Source: Saccharospirillum alexandrii_A (lineage in GTDB: Bacteria; Pseudomonadota; Gammaproteobacteria; Pseudomonadales; Natronospirillaceae). From it: a stretch of 64,000 bases of DNA. Below, one piece after another: positions 15,909 to 24,640 of this stretch. Where the stretch lies: contig NZ_JBHZRJ010000001.1 in the NCBI RefSeq assembly GCF_043641555.1, positions 744,001-808,000 of the forward strand, in the 5' to 3' direction. The position numbers and the translations under genes were made by a program. The notes under the pieces were generated by a model. The model was not told where the DNA came from. It saw nothing but the letters and a program-made list of their open reading frames with translations, and did no database searches. How positions within the stretch are numbered: the stretch's first letter is position 1; each line of letters opens with the position of its first letter.

Positions 15909-16805
15909 ATGACAGCAGACCAGAGCACCTCGCACGCTTCGAGCCTCAAAACTCGGTTACACCATCCTGATATCGTCGTCGCGCCGGGTGTTTACGACGC
16001 GTTGAGTGCCTCTCTGGCACAGCAGGCCGGGTTCGACACCGTTTACCTTTCCGGCGCCAGCCTGGCTTACACCAAGCTTGGTCGGCCAGACATTGGGTTG
16101 ATGAGCTTGTCGGAAGTGAACGACACCCTGGGACACATTCGTGAACGCAACGACGTCTCCATCGTGGTGGATTGTGATACCGGTTTTGGTAACGCCCTGA
16201 ACGTCATGCGCAGTGTGCGCCTGCTGGAACGTTCCGGAGCCAACGCGATACAACTCGAAGATCAGACATACCCCAAACGCTGTGGGCACCTAAAAGGAAA
16301 GAGCCTGGTCAGTGCCGGTGAGATGGCTGGAAAAGTTAAGGCTGCTGTTGATGCCCGCGACAGTGACCAGACGCTGATCATCGGTCGAACGGATGCCATT
16401 GCCACCGACGGTATTGATATCGCGCTGGAGCGGGCGCACGCCTATTATGAAGCCGGAGCCGATATGGTGTTCGTAGAAGGAATTCGATCAGCCGAGCAGA
16501 TTGCCCAGGTGATGAACGCCTTCCAGGGTAAGGTGCCGATCATGGCCAACATGGTCGAAGGCGGGGACACTCCCTTGCAGGATGCATACTCGCTGCAGAA
16601 GATGGGGTTTTCCATGGTGATTTTCCCGGGGGCACTGGTCCGTGCGTTTACCTTTATGGCCAGCCGGTTTTTTGAAACCCTCAAACGGGATGGCACCACG
16701 GATAATTTTCGGGATCAGATGTTGAACTTTACCGAGTTGAACGATTATCTCGGCACTCAGTCCATGCTGGAACTGGGTCAGCAGTACGAAGACATTTCGC
16801 GCTAG
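15909..16805 (+). CDS. PEP mutase/isocitrate lyase family C-C lyase
   Basis: A 298-residue alpha/beta-barrel lyase. The catalytic loop PKRCGH has the cysteine required for retro-aldol cleavage in methylisocitrate and 2,3-dimethylmalate lyases, and VDCDTGFGN supplies the Mg2+ ligands. Its nearest functional models split 2-hydroxy diacids to pyruvate (or glyoxylate) and a short acid. Next to a LeuCD-type hydratase, a (di)alkylmalate lyase is the best guess; methylisocitrate lyase is less likely because no methylcitrate synthase or dehydratase accompanies it. The next gene follows after 34 bp. Confidence 0.85.
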   Translation: MTADQSTSHASSLKTRLHHPDIVVAPGVYDALSASLAQQAGFDTVYLSGASLAYTKLGRPDIGLMSLSEVNDTLGHIRERNDVSIVVDCDTGFGNALNVMRSVRLLERSGANAIQLEDQTYPKRCGHLKGKSLVSAGEMAGKVKAAVDARDSDQTLIIGRTDAIATDGIDIALERAHAYYEAGADMVFVEGIRSAEQIAQVMNAFQGKVPIMANMVEGGDTPLQDAYSLQKMGFSMVIFPGALVRAFTFMASRFFETLKRDGTTDNFRDQMLNFTELNDYLGTQSMLELGQQYEDISR

Positions 16806-16839
16806 GAGCAGAGGCAATGAATCGATCAGGAGGCGACGT

Positions 16840-17511
16840 ATGATTACCACCGACAAGACGGCAAAAGAAATTTTCCATGAAGTGATGGCCAATCCGCAGC
16901 GCGTACCCTTCGGGTTTGGCAAGAAAGCGGTGCTGGTTAATGTGGATCCGCAAAAAGCCTATACCCGCACCGATTTGTTTAAGACCGCGTATGAACATGA
17001 CCCCAACCAAATGACGTACGTCATGGACCTGGTAAAGCGCTTTCGGACACTCGGCTGGCCGGTCGTCTGGACGCATGTCGCCTTTATGGACAACGCCGAT
17101 GACGCCGGTGTCTGGGGAACCCGAACCGACACACCGGATTCGCTGCAAAACATCAAGCACGGTTCAGAACGGGCCGAGTTTGATGACCGGCTCGACATCG
17201 ACCCGACTACAGAGCCGATTTACACCAAGCGCATGCCATCCGCCTTTTTCGAAACACCGTTACAGTCACTGCTGGTCTGGCACCAGGTAGACACCGTGAT
17301 TATTACCGGTGGTTCTACATCAGGCTGCATTCGCGCTACAGCGGTGGAAAGCCTGTCTCGCGGTTACCGAACCATTGTTCCGGAAGAGTGCGTGGCGGAC
17401 AAACACGAAAGCTACCATTACGCGAATTTGACGGATTTGCATCTGAAGTACGCCGACGTGATGACCGTTGCAGATGTAAAAACCTGGCTGGATCAGGAAA
17501 TCGCCAAGTAA
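16840..17511 (+). CDS. isochorismatase-family amidohydrolase
   Basis: A cysteine hydrolase of 223 residues. The catalytic triad is visible as D36 (VNVDPQKAY), K130 (YTKRMPSAFF) and C163 (GGSTSGCIRATA). Maleamate amidase, N-carbamoylsarcosine amidase and nicotinamidase share this fold and hydrolyse a primary amide or carbamoyl group to release ammonia. A strong AGGAGG site precedes the ATG. The position directly before two imidase-like genes points to hydrolysis of a half-amide such as a maleamate. Confidence 0.9.
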   Translation: MITTDKTAKEIFHEVMANPQRVPFGFGKKAVLVNVDPQKAYTRTDLFKTAYEHDPNQMTYVMDLVKRFRTLGWPVVWTHVAFMDNADDAGVWGTRTDTPDSLQNIKHGSERAEFDDRLDIDPTTEPIYTKRMPSAFFETPLQSLLVWHQVDTVIITGGSTSGCIRATAVESLSRGYRTIVPEECVADKHESYHYANLTDLHLKYADVMTVADVKTWLDQEIAK

Positions 17512-17523
17512 AAGGGGCTCCGT

Positions 17524-18468
17524 ATGATGGAATCACTGAACGCGTACGAGTATTACGCTTACGAGAACCGGCCTAAGATACGTTGGCCAAACGGTGCGCG
17601 AGTCGCGTTTTGGGTGGCACCCAATATTGAATTCTATGAATTGAATCCGCCACCCAATCCATCCAGAAAAGCCTGGCCGCAGCCGAACCCGGCTGTGCCC
17701 GGCTATAGTATTCGTGACTGGGGCAATCGGGTCGGCCATAAACGTCAGATGGACCTGCTGGAAAAATACGGCATACGCGGTTCGGTATCCTTATCGGTTG
17801 CTCTGTGCGACCACCACCCTGAAATCATTGCCGCCTGCCTGGAACGCGACTGGGAGTTTTTCAGTCATGGCATCTACAACACGCGTTACACCTACAACAT
17901 GAGTGAGGATCAGGAGCGGGCAATGATCCGCGACAGCATCGAGACCATTCATCGCCACACCGGCCAAAAGTGTGCGGGGTATTTGGCGCCGGCGCTGTCG
18001 CATTCGGAGCACACCCTGGATCTATTCGCCGAAGTGGGCACTGAACTTTTCGGTGACGACGCCGGTTTTTACACCTGCGACCTGTTTCATGACGACCAGC
18101 CCACGCCGGTGCATGTACGGTCGGGAAAACGCTTTATATCCATGCCCTATTCGCTTGAGATGAACGACACCATTGTCTACGCCGTGAATAAGGTAGAGCC
18201 GCGTCACTACCTCAACATGCTTAAACGGCACTTTGATCGGTTGTATGAAGAAGGGGCCGAATCAGGCACGGTCATGTGCATTCCAACGCACAATTACCAG
18301 ATCAGCTGTCCGCACCGGATCAAGGCGTTTGAAGAAGCGCTGGAGTACATCACCGGACATTCGGACGTGTGGGTGGCAACCGGGCGGGAGATTGCCGAGC
18401 ATTATCTGGCCAACGGTTATGATGACGCCCGCACTGCGATCACCCAGCAAAACGGAGGGCAGCGCTGA
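17524..18468 (+). CDS. CE4/polysaccharide-deacetylase-like hydrolase (possible cyclic imide hydrolase), copy 1
   Basis: A 314-residue NodB-homology protein of the cytosolic type (no signal peptide) that includes PuuE allantoinase and cyclic imide hydrolase. Typical blocks are RDWGNRVGHKRQMDLLEKYGIRG, EFFSHGIYNTRYTYNM, GYLAPALSHSEHTLDLFAE and CIPTHNYQISCPHRI. It starts 12 bp after the amidase gene and overlaps the second copy by 1 bp. It would open a cyclic amide ring rather than deacetylate sugar, judging from location and neighbours. It may act on its own or pair with the next protein. Confidence 0.85.
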   Translation: MMESLNAYEYYAYENRPKIRWPNGARVAFWVAPNIEFYELNPPPNPSRKAWPQPNPAVPGYSIRDWGNRVGHKRQMDLLEKYGIRGSVSLSVALCDHHPEIIAACLERDWEFFSHGIYNTRYTYNMSEDQERAMIRDSIETIHRHTGQKCAGYLAPALSHSEHTLDLFAEVGTELFGDDAGFYTCDLFHDDQPTPVHVRSGKRFISMPYSLEMNDTIVYAVNKVEPRHYLNMLKRHFDRLYEEGAESGTVMCIPTHNYQISCPHRIKAFEEALEYITGHSDVWVATGREIAEHYLANGYDDARTAITQQNGGQR

Positions 18469-19415
18469 TGAGCTTGCCAGACGACTACCTCGACTACCCC
18501 TGGCGCCAGTACGGCAATGACCACAACCGCTACGACTGGTCGATGTTGACCGATCGCCCCCCGGTTCAGTGGCCCAATGGCAAACGACTGGCGGTGTGGG
18601 TGAACGTATCGGTTGAGTTCTATCCGCTCAACCAGCGCGGCATTCCGTTTAAAGTTCCAAACGGTATGACCATGCCTTACCCGGATCTGCGGCACTATTC
18701 ATTGCGCGATTACGGCAACCGGGTAGGCATTTATCGCTTTCTGAAAGCCTTTGACCGATACAACATCACGCCCACCTTCGCGCTGAACGGACAGATAGCC
18801 GAGCGGTACCCAAGCCTGTTGAGTCGGCTAGCCGACACCGGTGCAGAGCTGCTGGCCCATGGCTGGAACATGGACCATCTGCACTACGGTGGGCAGGACA
18901 AAGCCGAGGAAGCGGAGCAGATCAAACGCACGCTCGACACGCTTCGCAAACACAGCAGTCAGTCCATCGAGGGTTGGCTGAGTCCGGCCAAGAACCAGAG
19001 TGAGAACACGCCGGATTTATTGACCGCTGAAGGCGTTCGATACTGTTGCGATTGGGTCAACGACGACATGCCATATCCCTTTCGAACCGAACAGGGCGAC
19101 CTGATGATGATGCCACTGCCCACTGAGCTGGAAGATCAGTTCATCATTGGCAATAACCTGCATTCGGAAGATTCCTGGGTGCAACAGGTAAAAGACGCCT
19201 TCGATTTTCTGATGGAAGAGTCGGCCACTCAGGGTGGGCGGATGCTGGGCCTGAACATTCACCCCTGGATGATGGGGCAACCGCATCGCATTGGATGCCT
19301 CGAAGAGGTGCTGGAGTACATCTCCGGGCATGAGGCTGTCTGGCAGGCTGGTTCGGGCGAAATACTGACGGCCTTTCAGGCACAACAGGGTTCAGGTCGC
19401 GAGGCATCGTCATGA
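18468..19415 (+). CDS. CE4/polysaccharide-deacetylase-like hydrolase, copy 2
   Basis: A 315-residue paralogue of the preceding protein that shares RDYGNRVGIYRFLKAFDRYNI, ELLAHGWNMDHLHYGG, GWLSPAKNQSENTPDLL and NIHPWMMGQPHRIGCLEEVLEYI. The metal-site residues differ between the two: copy 1 has a PTHNY loop and copy 2 an IHPW loop. They may therefore have different substrates or form a heteromer. No signal peptide. It overlaps its neighbours by 1 bp upstream and 4 bp downstream, indicating tight coupling. Confidence 0.85.
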   Translation: MSLPDDYLDYPWRQYGNDHNRYDWSMLTDRPPVQWPNGKRLAVWVNVSVEFYPLNQRGIPFKVPNGMTMPYPDLRHYSLRDYGNRVGIYRFLKAFDRYNITPTFALNGQIAERYPSLLSRLADTGAELLAHGWNMDHLHYGGQDKAEEAEQIKRTLDTLRKHSSQSIEGWLSPAKNQSENTPDLLTAEGVRYCCDWVNDDMPYPFRTEQGDLMMMPLPTELEDQFIIGNNLHSEDSWVQQVKDAFDFLMEESATQGGRMLGLNIHPWMMGQPHRIGCLEEVLEYISGHEAVWQAGSGEILTAFQAQQGSGREASS

Positions 19416-20821
19416 GTGCAGTTCACACCGGGGCTGAATCGACAGATTTCGACTTCAGCATGCCGCTGGTCATTGTCGGCGCCGGTGCCTGTGGGCTGGT
19501 GGCGGCACTGGCGGCCAGGGAAGCCGGCATTGAGCTGGTGGTGCTTGAGCGTGATGCCTTTCCCCGGGGCAGTACCTCCATGTCATCCGGGTTTGTGCCC
19601 GCTGCAGGCACCCGCTTTCAGACGGCCGCCGGTGTCATTGACTCTGCTGAGGTGATGGCCCGCGACATTCAAAAGAAGAATGGTAACGAAGCTGACCCGG
19701 CCATTGTGAATACCCTTGCCGAACAGTCTGCGAGCATCATCGAGTGGCTGGCCGACCGTCACAATATTCCGTTCGAACTGGTGCAAGGGTTTTTGTACCC
19801 GGGTCACAGCGCCGAACGCATGCATTGCACGCCTCGCCGTACCGGCGAAGAGTTGATGGGCGCCTTGCTGACAGCCGCTGAAAACGCGGGTATCGACATC
19901 ATTACGGATGCGCTGGTGACGGATCTTTACGCGAATACCGACGGTCGGATTACCGGCCTGACCTATGAACAGCCGGATGGCTCTCGTGAAACGTTGGGCT
20001 GCGATACGCTCTTGCTCGCTTGCAACGGGTATGGCGGCAATCAGTCTCTGGTCAAACAATACCTGCCACAGATGGAACACGCTCTGTACTACGGGCACGA
20101 GGGAAACCAGGGCGATGCCCTTCGCTGGGGCGAGCAACTGGGGGCCAGTCTGAAAGACCTGGGGGCTTTTCAGGGGCATGGGTCGCTCGCTGATCCACCG
20201 CAAACCCTTGTTTCCTGGGCGGTAATGATGCAAGGCGGTATTCAGATCAATATTCACGGTCAGCGCTTTTCCAATGAACACGGCGGGTATTCCGAGCAAG
20301 CCGCCAAGGTACTGTCGCAGCCGACTCAATACGCGTGGAATGTCTACGATGACCGTATTCATGATTACCTGACCCGGTTTGAGGACTATCAGAATGCGAT
20401 GACAACGCGATCGGTCAAGACTTTCGAATCCCTTGAAGACATGGCTCGTGAATTGGACATGGAACTGGCCGTCCTACAAGCCACATTTTCTGAGATGGCG
20501 AGTCTGGCCGAGAGTGGCCAGAGCGATCGGTTCGGGCGCACCTTTGCGGCGCAGGATCTGCTAAAACCGCCTTACTTCGCCATTCGGGTAACCGGAGCCC
20601 TGTTCCATACCCAGGGCGGGCTTGAGATCACCCCCGACGGCCGGGTGCTTGATGAAACCGGTGGCGTGTTGCCGAATCTCCTGGCAGCCGGTGGCGCCGC
20701 ACGCGGTGTCTCTGGCAGTAACGACACCGGGTATTTGTCGGGTAACGGGTTGTTGCATGCCATTGTGATGGGTGGCATTGCCGGGCGGACGGCAGCCGCG
20801 ATGTTGGCTGACCCGCGTTGA
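19412..20821 (+). CDS. FAD-dependent oxidoreductase, fumarate reductase/KstD-like
   Basis: A 469-residue FAD_binding_2 protein. The dinucleotide motif VGAGACGLVAALAA is followed by an acidic strand end (VVLERD) and the substrate region GSTSMSSGFVPAAGT. The C-terminal FAD site reads GLEITPDGRVLDETGGVLPNLLAAGGAARGVSGS and GYLSGNGLLHAIVMGGIAGR. Relatives reduce or form C=C bonds next to carbonyls (fumarate reductase, 3-ketosteroid dehydrogenase). In this cluster it could interconvert a succinimide and a maleimide or a similar pair. It ends the operon, with a terminator 43 bp downstream. Confidence 0.87.
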   Translation: MSAVHTGAESTDFDFSMPLVIVGAGACGLVAALAAREAGIELVVLERDAFPRGSTSMSSGFVPAAGTRFQTAAGVIDSAEVMARDIQKKNGNEADPAIVNTLAEQSASIIEWLADRHNIPFELVQGFLYPGHSAERMHCTPRRTGEELMGALLTAAENAGIDIITDALVTDLYANTDGRITGLTYEQPDGSRETLGCDTLLLACNGYGGNQSLVKQYLPQMEHALYYGHEGNQGDALRWGEQLGASLKDLGAFQGHGSLADPPQTLVSWAVMMQGGIQINIHGQRFSNEHGGYSEQAAKVLSQPTQYAWNVYDDRIHDYLTRFEDYQNAMTTRSVKTFESLEDMARELDMELAVLQATFSEMASLAESGQSDRFGRTFAAQDLLKPPYFAIRVTGALFHTQGGLEITPDGRVLDETGGVLPNLLAAGGAARGVSGSNDTGYLSGNGLLHAIVMGGIAGRTAAAMLADPR

Positions 20822-20863
20822 CAGTGTCGCCATCAAGGCGAACTCAATGGGAACCAGCAAACA

Positions 20864-20896
20864 GGGCCAGCGCTGACAACGCAGGCTCTTTTTTTT
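20864..20896 (+). terminator. Rho-independent terminator of the imidase operon
   Basis: GGGCC-A-GCG and CGC-A-GGCTC form a stem with one A/A mismatch around a 7-base loop, followed by eight T at 20889-20896. It separates the FAD oxidoreductase from the antiporter gene. Confidence 0.75.
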
Positions 20897-21034
20897 AACC
20901 GACGCTGGCGGTTCTATTCAGATAAATCCACCTGTGAAACCCCGTTTTTCTGACTACACTGCCCTTTGTCGGGTTGCCCGGCCACGTAGCGCTCATTCGA
21001 GCCTGCCTCTGCAAACGAACACCAGGGAATCAAC

Positions 21035-22003
21035 ATGTTACTACCCATTCTTGCCATCGTCTTCGGCCTAATTCTGCTCGTCTGGAGTGCCGACCGTTTT
21101 GTCGACGGCGCGTCCTCAACGGCGCGTCATTTCGGCATGCCGCCGTTATTGATCGGTATGGTCGTGGTCGGCTTTGGCACCTCCGCCCCGGAAATGGTGG
21201 TCTCGGCGCTGGCCGCCAGTCAGGGAAACCCGGGCATCGCCCTGGGTAATGCGTATGGCTCGAACATTACCAACATTGCGTTGATTCTGGGCGTTACCGC
21301 GTTGATCAGCCCGATCGCCGTGCACTCTCAGGTACTGCGCAAAGAGCTGCCTATTTTAATGGCGGTCACCGTGCTGGCAGCCTGGCAAATCTGGGACGGA
21401 GAATTGACCCGGCTGGATGCACTGGTGCTGGTGGCCGTGTTTGCAGGTCTGATGGGCTGGACCATTCGGCAGAGTCTGCATCAGCCAACGGATGCGCTGG
21501 CGAAAGAAGTGGCGCAAGAACAGCCGACTAAACCCATGCCGCTCAAGCGTGCGCTGATGTGGTTGGGCGTCGGGCTCGTATTGCTGATTGTCAGTTCCCG
21601 AATTCTGGTGTGGGGCGCCGTCTCTATTGCTCAGAGCCTGGGCGTGAGCGATCTGATTATCGGGCTGACCATTGTTGCCGTTGGTACCTCCCTGCCTGAA
21701 TTTGCCTCTTCAATCATCGCTGCGCGCAAAGGCGAGCATGACATTGCCATCGGCAATATTATCGGCTCAAACCTGTTCAACACCCTGGCGGTGGTCGGCA
21801 TCGCGGGTTTGATCGGCCCGTTGGCGGTTGGCCCGGAGGTGTTCTCGCGAGACATCATGGTTATGGCCGGTTTGACCCTGTTGCTGTTTGTATTCGGTTA
21901 TGGTTTGCGTGGGCCGGGTCGAATAAACCGGTTGGAAGGTGGGGCTTTGTTAGCTGCCTACATGGCGTACACCGGTTACTTAGTCAGCACTGTGTTCAGC
22001 TGA
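21035..22003 (+). CDS. calcium/sodium antiporter, CaCA family (YrbG-like)
   Basis: A 322-residue inner-membrane exchanger with about ten helices in two halves. Each half carries the alpha repeat that forms the ion site: GTSAPEMVVSALAA...GNAYGSNITNIALILG in the first and GTSLPEFASSIIAA...GNIIGSNLFNTLAVVG in the second. It probably exports Ca2+ in exchange for Na+ or H+. It is a single gene, convergent with corA. Confidence 0.93.
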   Translation: MLLPILAIVFGLILLVWSADRFVDGASSTARHFGMPPLLIGMVVVGFGTSAPEMVVSALAASQGNPGIALGNAYGSNITNIALILGVTALISPIAVHSQVLRKELPILMAVTVLAAWQIWDGELTRLDALVLVAVFAGLMGWTIRQSLHQPTDALAKEVAQEQPTKPMPLKRALMWLGVGLVLLIVSSRILVWGAVSIAQSLGVSDLIIGLTIVAVGTSLPEFASSIIAARKGEHDIAIGNIIGSNLFNTLAVVGIAGLIGPLAVGPEVFSRDIMVMAGLTLLLFVFGYGLRGPGRINRLEGGALLAAYMAYTGYLVSTVFS

Positions 22004-22060
22004 TTGAGACGTTTTCACAAGGCTGGCGCAGGCATCCGATTGAGGTCGGCCTTGGTCATC

Positions 22061-23011
22061 TCACAGCCAACCCTTGTGCTTAAAAAACCAGTACGGCGCA
22101 ATGCCGGAGGCGAGCATAAGCGCCAGAGCCATCGGGTAGCCCAGCATCCAGTTCAATTCTGGCATGACATTGAAGTTCATGCCGTAGATGCTGGCCACCA
22201 GGGTGGGTGGCAAAAACACCACCGCCGCGATGGAAAAGGTTTTGATGATCTTGTTCTGATTGATGTTGATAAACCCCTGGGTGGAATCCATCAGAAAGTT
22301 GATCTTGTCGAACAGGAAACTGGTGTGAGTCAGCAAGGTCTCGATGTCGTGCAGCACTTCATTGCACAGTTCCGAGCTGGAGAGCCGGCTGCGCACCTGG
22401 CGTTGCAGGAAGGTCAGTGAGCGTTGCGTATCCATCAGACACAGGCGAATTTTACCGTTGCTGTCTTCCAGCTTGGCCAGTTGGTCAATGGCCCATTCCA
22501 GGTCGGAATCCTCTTCTTCCAGAACCACTTTGCTGACGCTTTCCAGGTCCCGGTGAATGTCCTCAATAAAGTCTGCCAGGTTCTCCACCTTCTGTTCAAA
22601 GATGGTCATCATTAACTCGGACGGAGAGGAGGCTTCTACCTGGCCACGCCGGGCACGCAAACGCAACAGGCGAAAGTCGGCGAGCTTGCCTTCGCGCACT
22701 GTGATCAGACGTTTGGGTTGCAGAATAAACGCGACCGTCGCAGTTTTGTGCCGGCCTTCCGAGTGGCTTAAAAACAGGGAGTGAACGTGAACGCCCTCGT
22801 CGTCTACAAAGTAACGGGCGGACGATTCAATTTGTGACACATCACTGCTTTGTGGCAAGTCCGAACGCAACAGCGCATTGATCAGTTCCCGCTCGCCAGA
22901 GTCGGGTTCGTGGGCGTCCAGCCAGTCGGCACCGGCGATGGTCTTTTCAGTGAGTTCATCGTTGGGTAACTGGTGAATGGTGTTCTGGTCGAGCTTAAAC
23001 AGTCGCAACAT
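22061..23011 (-). CDS. corA: CorA family magnesium transporter
   Basis: A 316-residue protein with a large cytoplasmic alpha/beta funnel domain (about 1-250) and two C-terminal membrane helices. The signature YGMNF at the end of the first helix (about residue 278) and the periplasmic MPELNW loop identify CorA pentameric Mg2+/Co2+ channels. It is transcribed alone and convergent with the antiporter. Confidence 0.95.
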   Translation of the reverse strand: MLRLFKLDQNTIHQLPNDELTEKTIAGADWLDAHEPDSGERELINALLRSDLPQSSDVSQIESSARYFVDDEGVHVHSLFLSHSEGRHKTATVAFILQPKRLITVREGKLADFRLLRLRARRGQVEASSPSELMMTIFEQKVENLADFIEDIHRDLESVSKVVLEEEDSDLEWAIDQLAKLEDSNGKIRLCLMDTQRSLTFLQRQVRSRLSSSELCNEVLHDIETLLTHTSFLFDKINFLMDSTQGFININQNKIIKTFSIAAVVFLPPTLVASIYGMNFNVMPELNWMLGYPMALALMLASGIAPYWFFKHKGWL

Positions 23012-23128
23012 GATGCAGAATCCTGAGCGTCATACGGGTATCTCTACTGTACCGGGAACCCCGTTCAAACTCACCCCTGGCGAGCCGCCAATGCATGACT
23101 ATGTGGTCTTGGTACCATACCGGGTTGG

Positions 23129-24640
23129 TCAGGGAAGAGCGTTACGAATCGCTGCCCTGAGGGTTTCGATACGAACGGGTTTCGGAATGAAGCCGTTCAT
23201 GCCGGCATCAGAACAGGCCCGGCGCTCTTCATCAATAACCGCTGCCGTGAGCGCGACAATGGGCAGAGTGTAGCCCAGTGCGCGAAGTTTTTGGGTGGCG
23301 GTGATGCCATCCATCTCTGGCATGTTGATGTCCATTAACACCAGATCGAAGGCTTTTTCCTGAATGCGGTTGATCGCGGCCAGCCCGTTATTCACCACCT
23401 CCACATCGGCCTCCAGGAATTGAACCATGCGCCGTATGATGATCTGGTTGGCCGGGTTGTCTTCCGCCACCAGAATGCTCAGCCCGCCAGGTATGCCAAA
23501 CTGCGGCGTCTGGTCTGAGTCTGCGCTGCTTTGCACCATACTCACCGGCAGGTGAACGCTGACCTCGGTACCCTGACCCGCCTGGCTTTCGATGTGAAAG
23601 CGGCCGTCCATCAGTTCCGCCAGTGATTTGCACACCGACAACCCAATGCCCGAGCCTTCATGCCCGCGGTTGCGCTCCGGGCTGATCTGGTAAAACGGAA
23701 TGCCGACGTTGGCCAGTTTTTCTTTCGGAATACCTATGCCGTTGTCGCTCACCCTGAAGTTGACGATGCCGGTGTCCGGCGTTTTTTGCTCGTAATGAAC
23801 CGCCAGCTCCACTTTACCGCTGTCGGTAAATTTAATGGCATTGGTCAGCAGGTTGGACAGTATCTGACGAATGCGCGCCGCATCGGCCAGAACGAGGCCG
23901 GGCAGATTGTCGTCGACCACACAACAATACTCGAGGTGCTTGTCTTCCGCCTGCTGTTGCACCAGTACAAAGGAATCACGAACGGGTTCCCGCAGATTGC
24001 AGGGGGCCAGATCAATATCGAGCCGGTTATTCTCGATCTTCGACAGATCCAGAATATCGGCGGTCAACCGTTCCATAGCGGCGGCAGAGCGCTCCACCAG
24101 GTCGAGGTTTTCGAGCAATTCCGGGTCCTGGCTGCGGGCGCGCAGCAATGAGACGGTGCCAACAATGCCGTTCAGCGGCGTGCGCAGTTCGTGGCTCATG
24201 TTGGCCAAAAACAGGTTCTTTGCCCGGTTGGCTGATTCCGCTTCTTCCTTGGCGTGAGCCAGAATGGTTTCGGCTTCTTTTATGTCATCGATGTTGCGCG
24301 AGGAACCAAGCAGGTACTGGTTACCCTCGTGCCACACAGGCACCAGCATGGTGTGGAAGTAGTGAACCGAGCCATCGGGGGCGACCCCGGCCTCTTCATA
24401 ATAAATGGTTTTGTCTTCACGCTGGCATTTGCGGTAGCGTTCAATCTGCACCTTGTGATCCGGCAGGAAATCGGCAACCCGGGTACCCCTCAACTGATCA
24501 CTGGTTACACCAACGGCGGATTCTAGCACCGGGTTGATGCTGTGGATGAAAAAGTCATCGTCTTTCACCAGAATCAGGAACATGGTGTCCCGGGTGTTTT
24601 GCCACATTCCCCGGAAAAAAAGCTGCTCAATGATGTCCAT
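23129..24640 (-). CDS. hybrid sensor histidine kinase/response regulator
   Basis: A 503-residue cytoplasmic kinase with a PAS domain (about 10-125, including NPVLESAVGV), HisKA with H150 in NMSHELRTPLNGI, a HATPase_c domain with N-box and G-box residues (SDNGIGIPKEKL, GSGIGLSVC), and a C-terminal receiver whose phospho-acceptor aspartate is in VLMDINMPEMDG. There are no membrane helices, so it senses an internal signal through PAS. It overlaps the end of the DUF917 gene by 14 bp and is probably co-transcribed with it. No separate output regulator is adjacent. Confidence 0.93.
   Translation of the reverse strand: MDIIEQLFFRGMWQNTRDTMFLILVKDDDFFIHSINPVLESAVGVTSDQLRGTRVADFLPDHKVQIERYRKCQREDKTIYYEEAGVAPDGSVHYFHTMLVPVWHEGNQYLLGSSRNIDDIKEAETILAHAKEEAESANRAKNLFLANMSHELRTPLNGIVGTVSLLRARSQDPELLENLDLVERSAAAMERLTADILDLSKIENNRLDIDLAPCNLREPVRDSFVLVQQQAEDKHLEYCCVVDDNLPGLVLADAARIRQILSNLLTNAIKFTDSGKVELAVHYEQKTPDTGIVNFRVSDNGIGIPKEKLANVGIPFYQISPERNRGHEGSGIGLSVCKSLAELMDGRFHIESQAGQGTEVSVHLPVSMVQSSADSDQTPQFGIPGGLSILVAEDNPANQIIIRRMVQFLEADVEVVNNGLAAINRIQEKAFDLVLMDINMPEMDGITATQKLRALGYTLPIVALTAAVIDEERRACSDAGMNGFIPKPVRIETLRAAIRNALP

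Noticed and set aside
15909..16805. Methylisocitrate lyase (PrpB) of the methylcitrate cycle
   Set aside because: The KRCGH motif alone cannot exclude it, but prpC and prpD/acnD are absent and the neighbours are amide hydrolases, so a malate-type lyase fits better.
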